A model generated the notes under the pieces. That model did no database searches. It was given only the letters and a program-made list of their open reading frames with translations, and was not told the DNA's origin. The translations under genes were made by a program, and so were the position numbers. Positions 61,787 to 64,000 of a DNA stretch of 64,000 bases are shown piece after piece (within the stretch, counting starts at the first letter, position 1; the number at the start of each line of letters is the position of its first letter). Source of the stretch: Tunturiibacter gelidiferens (lineage in GTDB: Bacteria; Acidobacteriota; Terriglobia; Terriglobales; Acidobacteriaceae). The stretch lies in the NCBI RefSeq assembly GCF_014201335.1, contig NZ_JACHEB010000009.1, positions 224,778 through 288,777 on the forward strand, in the 5' to 3' direction.

Positions 61787-63721
61787 ATGCGTCCAGAGAT
61801 AACGCAAATCGATCCAAGCCTGATTACGGAACAGGTCGAACGCATTCTTAAGTCAAAGGTCTTTGGGGCTGCAGCCCGCAGCCAGGCCTTTCTTCAGTAT
61901 GTTGTCGAGAAGTCGTTGGCGAATTCACCGCCCAAAGAGTATGCCATTGCAGTCGATGTCTTTGAGCGAGGGACCGAGTATAACCCGACGGTTGATTCAA
62001 CGGTCAGGGTAGAAGCGGGTCGTTTGCGCAGTCGTCTTCGCGAATACTATGCCGGGGAGGGCCAAGACGATTCTCTCCACATCGAAGTCCCCAAAGGGAG
62101 CTATGCAGCCGTCTTTACGGTGCGCGATACAGGGAAAGGGCTACACCGGCAGCTCCAACCGGGCCTAGCTGATCCCCAAACGGCGAAAGGCGCAGCCGAA
62201 ACCGAAGCTGAGGCAAAGTCTGCGGAGGAACCGACCGCGGAAGCTAGAAATGGACACTTCAAAATGCGGGCGGGGATTCTGGCGTGCTTACTGGCGCTAG
62301 TAGTTGTTGTTGCAGCCTGGTTTCTCCAAATGCGCATCAGAGCGGTTAAGCCGATCCGGTCCATCGCCGTCCTTCCGCTGCAAAACCTGTCGGGCGACCC
62401 GAAGCAGGAGTATTTTGCCGACGGGATGACCGACGAACTGATCACAGAGCTGGCGCGGATACCGAATTTGCGTGTGGTCTCGCGTACCTCAGTGATGCGA
62501 GCCAAGGGAAGCGGAAAATCGTTGCGGCAGATTGCTCAAGAGCTTGGTGTCGACGCGATCATTGAAGGCTCGGTGGTTCGCGCGGACGATCGCGTTCGGA
62601 TCACGACGCAGCTTATCGACGCACGAGATGATAAACACCTGTGGGCGCAGAGCTTCGAGGGGCACCTGAGCGACGTTCTGTCACTACAGGATGACGTCGC
62701 ACGCGAGATCGCATATCAGACGAAGACTGCCCTGACTCCCTCGGTCCAGAGTCAGCTGGCGAGCCCGAAGCATATCAATCCCGAAGCTCATGATGCTTAT
62801 CTACGCGGGCGATTTTTCGTCGAAAGGCGGGACGGTAAGACAGCGGCATCTTATTTTCGCAAGGCCATTTTGCTCAATCCGGAATATGCCGCAGCTCATG
62901 CAGGACTAGCGGAAGCACTTATCACGATGCACGAGGCCGGCGGAGCTCCAGTGAATGAGGTGATGCCGGATGCAATCGCCGCCGCGAAACGAGCGATCGA
63001 GTTGGATCCGAACGATGGAGAAGGCTACACGGCGCTAGGGACGATCGACACAGTCTTCCTGTGGGACTGGGACGCGGCGGAACGGAATCTTCGCCGCGGG
63101 ATCGAGCTCAGCGCAAACAGCGCTCTTGCCGAGATCCGTTATGCAATTTATTTGACTGTGCGAGCTCGCAGTGAGGAGGCCATTGCCCACATGCGAAAGG
63201 CGGTAGAGTTGGATCCGCTGTCATTTTTCGCGAATCGGTACCTAGGGAGCACGCTCTATTTCGCGAGGCACTACGACGAAGCGTTGGCAGCGCTAGTTCG
63301 CGCCAGTGAAATTGCGCCGGATGGGGCGGCTGCGGTTCAAGGTTGGGTATCCAACATCTATGAAGTTGAGGGCAAGTACGATCAGTCAGTCGCTGCCGAA
63401 CTCAAGGGGATGGAGCGGTATGCTACTCCGCAGCAGGTTGATCTTTTGCGCTCGGCGTACGAGAAGGGCGGCTGGAAGGGCTATCGCGAGGCACACCTCC
63501 AGTATTCACTCTCACAGGCCGGCCATCAGTGCACTTCGTATGACATTGCAGAAGACTATCGGGCACTTGGCAGGGTAGATGAGACGTTCTATTGGTTCGA
63601 CCGTGCATTCGACGAGCGCTGCATCTTCATGATGGCCTTGAACGCAGATCCGAAACACGACGGAATCCGCAGCGATCCGCGCTATCACGAGCTTTTGCGG
63701 CGAATGAATCTAGCGCAGTAG
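61787..63721 (+). CDS. Membrane-anchored regulator with N-terminal DNA-binding-like domain, TolB/FlgO-like domain and TPR
   Basis: About 644 residues. The N-terminal domain (ERILKSKVFGAAARSQAFLQ, VEAGRLRSRLREYY) is common in Acidobacteria ahead of a single TM helix (ILACLLALVVVVAAWFLQM). Next comes the adenylate-cyclase-associated TolB-like domain (SIAVLPLQNLSGDPKQEYFA, GMTDELITELARIPNLRVVS) and then TPRs (AASYFRKAILLNPEYAAAHA, AIAAAKRAIELDPNDGEGYT, AIAHMRKAVELDPLSFFANR). No cyclase domain is present. The ATG at 61787 is chosen over a TTG eight codons earlier; neither has a clear ribosome-binding site. It may control the divergent ScyD/ScyE gene. Confidence 0.8.
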   Translation: MRPEITQIDPSLITEQVERILKSKVFGAAARSQAFLQYVVEKSLANSPPKEYAIAVDVFERGTEYNPTVDSTVRVEAGRLRSRLREYYAGEGQDDSLHIEVPKGSYAAVFTVRDTGKGLHRQLQPGLADPQTAKGAAETEAEAKSAEEPTAEARNGHFKMRAGILACLLALVVVVAAWFLQMRIRAVKPIRSIAVLPLQNLSGDPKQEYFADGMTDELITELARIPNLRVVSRTSVMRAKGSGKSLRQIAQELGVDAIIEGSVVRADDRVRITTQLIDARDDKHLWAQSFEGHLSDVLSLQDDVAREIAYQTKTALTPSVQSQLASPKHINPEAHDAYLRGRFFVERRDGKTAASYFRKAILLNPEYAAAHAGLAEALITMHEAGGAPVNEVMPDAIAAAKRAIELDPNDGEGYTALGTIDTVFLWDWDAAERNLRRGIELSANSALAEIRYAIYLTVRARSEEAIAHMRKAVELDPLSFFANRYLGSTLYFARHYDEALAALVRASEIAPDGAAAVQGWVSNIYEVEGKYDQSVAAELKGMERYATPQQVDLLRSAYEKGGWKGYREAHLQYSLSQAGHQCTSYDIAEDYRALGRVDETFYWFDRAFDERCIFMMALNADPKHDGIRSDPRYHELLRRMNLAQ

Positions 63722-63997
63722 GCCCTGGCACGGATTCTGTCCATGGATCGCGAGCCTCGCCGTGTGGCGCGATGGGCAACAGCTTTTTCCTGTTCAATCC
63801 GAGCTGACGAGTTGGATTAAACATGCGCAAAATCTCAGGCGCTGCACGTTCCACCTGAACGAATCATCGGCTTTCCGGACAGGTGCCCTCGGCTCAACTA
63901 TTGCTAACAGATGGGATGAGAAGGCCGGTCTCCAGCGGGATGCGTTAAGCTCCCAGTTATCGACGCGCTGGAAGCGCGGGAGACAAGGAGACCGGCG
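63722..63997. other. Intergenic region at window end
   Basis: No gene. It holds an inverted repeat GCCGGTCTCC (63,924-63,933) / GGAGACCGGC (63,987-63,996) enclosing a small hairpin (GCGCTGGAAGCGC). The right arm overlaps the ribosome-binding site of the next gene. Confidence 0.45.
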
Positions 63998-64000
63998 ATG
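63998..64000 (+). CDS. Start of next gene (one codon visible)
   Basis: ATG at the last three bases, preceded by AAGGAG with 7-nt spacing. Only the start is inside the window. The surrounding inverted repeat is of a kind seen at ends of insertion sequences, so a transposase is one possibility. Confidence 0.35.

Overview
The window looks like a chromosome segment of an Acidobacteriota bacterium of the Terriglobia/Acidobacteriaceae type (Granulicella, Edaphobacter or Terriglobus-like). This is inferred from family content: a GWxTD-domain protein, a VWFA-related secreted protein, Oar-like TonB receptors with an N-terminal carboxypeptidase-regulatory domain, membrane-anchored DNA-binding/PD40 and TPR regulators, a ScyD/ScyE-type protein and a GH127 enzyme with a twin-arginine leader. 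No rRNA, intact tRNA or CRISPR array was seen.

Layout. (1) About 1-14,370 is an orderly core-like region: a MacA/MacB-type efflux pair, GWxTD protein, Oar-like barrel, VWA protein, cupin, a membrane-bound HTH/PD40 regulator, a GlgM/GlgA-type glycosyltransferase, a PAS protein and a small alpha/beta hydrolase. (2) About 14,380-42,570 is a decayed accessory region. It opens with a 26-nt copy of a tRNA 3' end and carries remnants of a tyrosine recombinase, a Tn3 transposase, a resolvase and another transposase. Intact catabolic or tailoring genes stand among the debris: Rieske oxygenase, O-methyltransferase, three alpha/beta-hydrolase loci (one dead), two macrolide-type glycosyltransferases, RidA, SDR, amidohydrolase and an S10 peptidase. 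(3) About 42,630-57,970 is a coherent plant-glycan (probably arabinose-containing) utilisation locus: a Tat-exported hairpin glycosidase-like protein, a GH127 beta-L-arabinofuranosidase, a sugar-binding lipoprotein/histidine kinase/response regulator operon, a divergent TonB receptor, a TPR lipoprotein-like protein and a GH5-like glycosidase. (4) About 58,000-60,500 holds small uncharacterised genes and strong hairpins. (5) About 60,500-63,720 carries a ScyD/ScyE protein and a divergent membrane HTH/TPR regulator. The last bases begin another gene behind a good ribosome-binding site.

The most unusual structure lies in region 2. A non-coding element of about 75-115 bp occurs six times in both orientations (20.8, 25.4, 27.5, 29.2, 31.75 and 39.05 kb). 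In four copies it sits just after an AraC-family gene or the C-terminal remnant of one. In five copies it sits before a different candidate target gene or gene remnant. In at least one copy the conserved leader runs up to the ribosome-binding site of a target whose coding sequence is gone. A second leader module of about 560 bp, carrying a degenerate divergent AraC gene, is duplicated before an amidohydrolase and an SDR gene, and the similarity stops at the start codons. The region therefore looks like regulator-plus-leader cassettes that have repeatedly been joined to unrelated enzyme genes.

A second regulatory signal is a 16-bp perfect palindrome (TAGTTCATATGAACTA) between the sugar-binding protein and the TonB receptor. 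A 14/16 match lies upstream of the GH127 gene. It is a candidate operator for the two-component system encoded between them.
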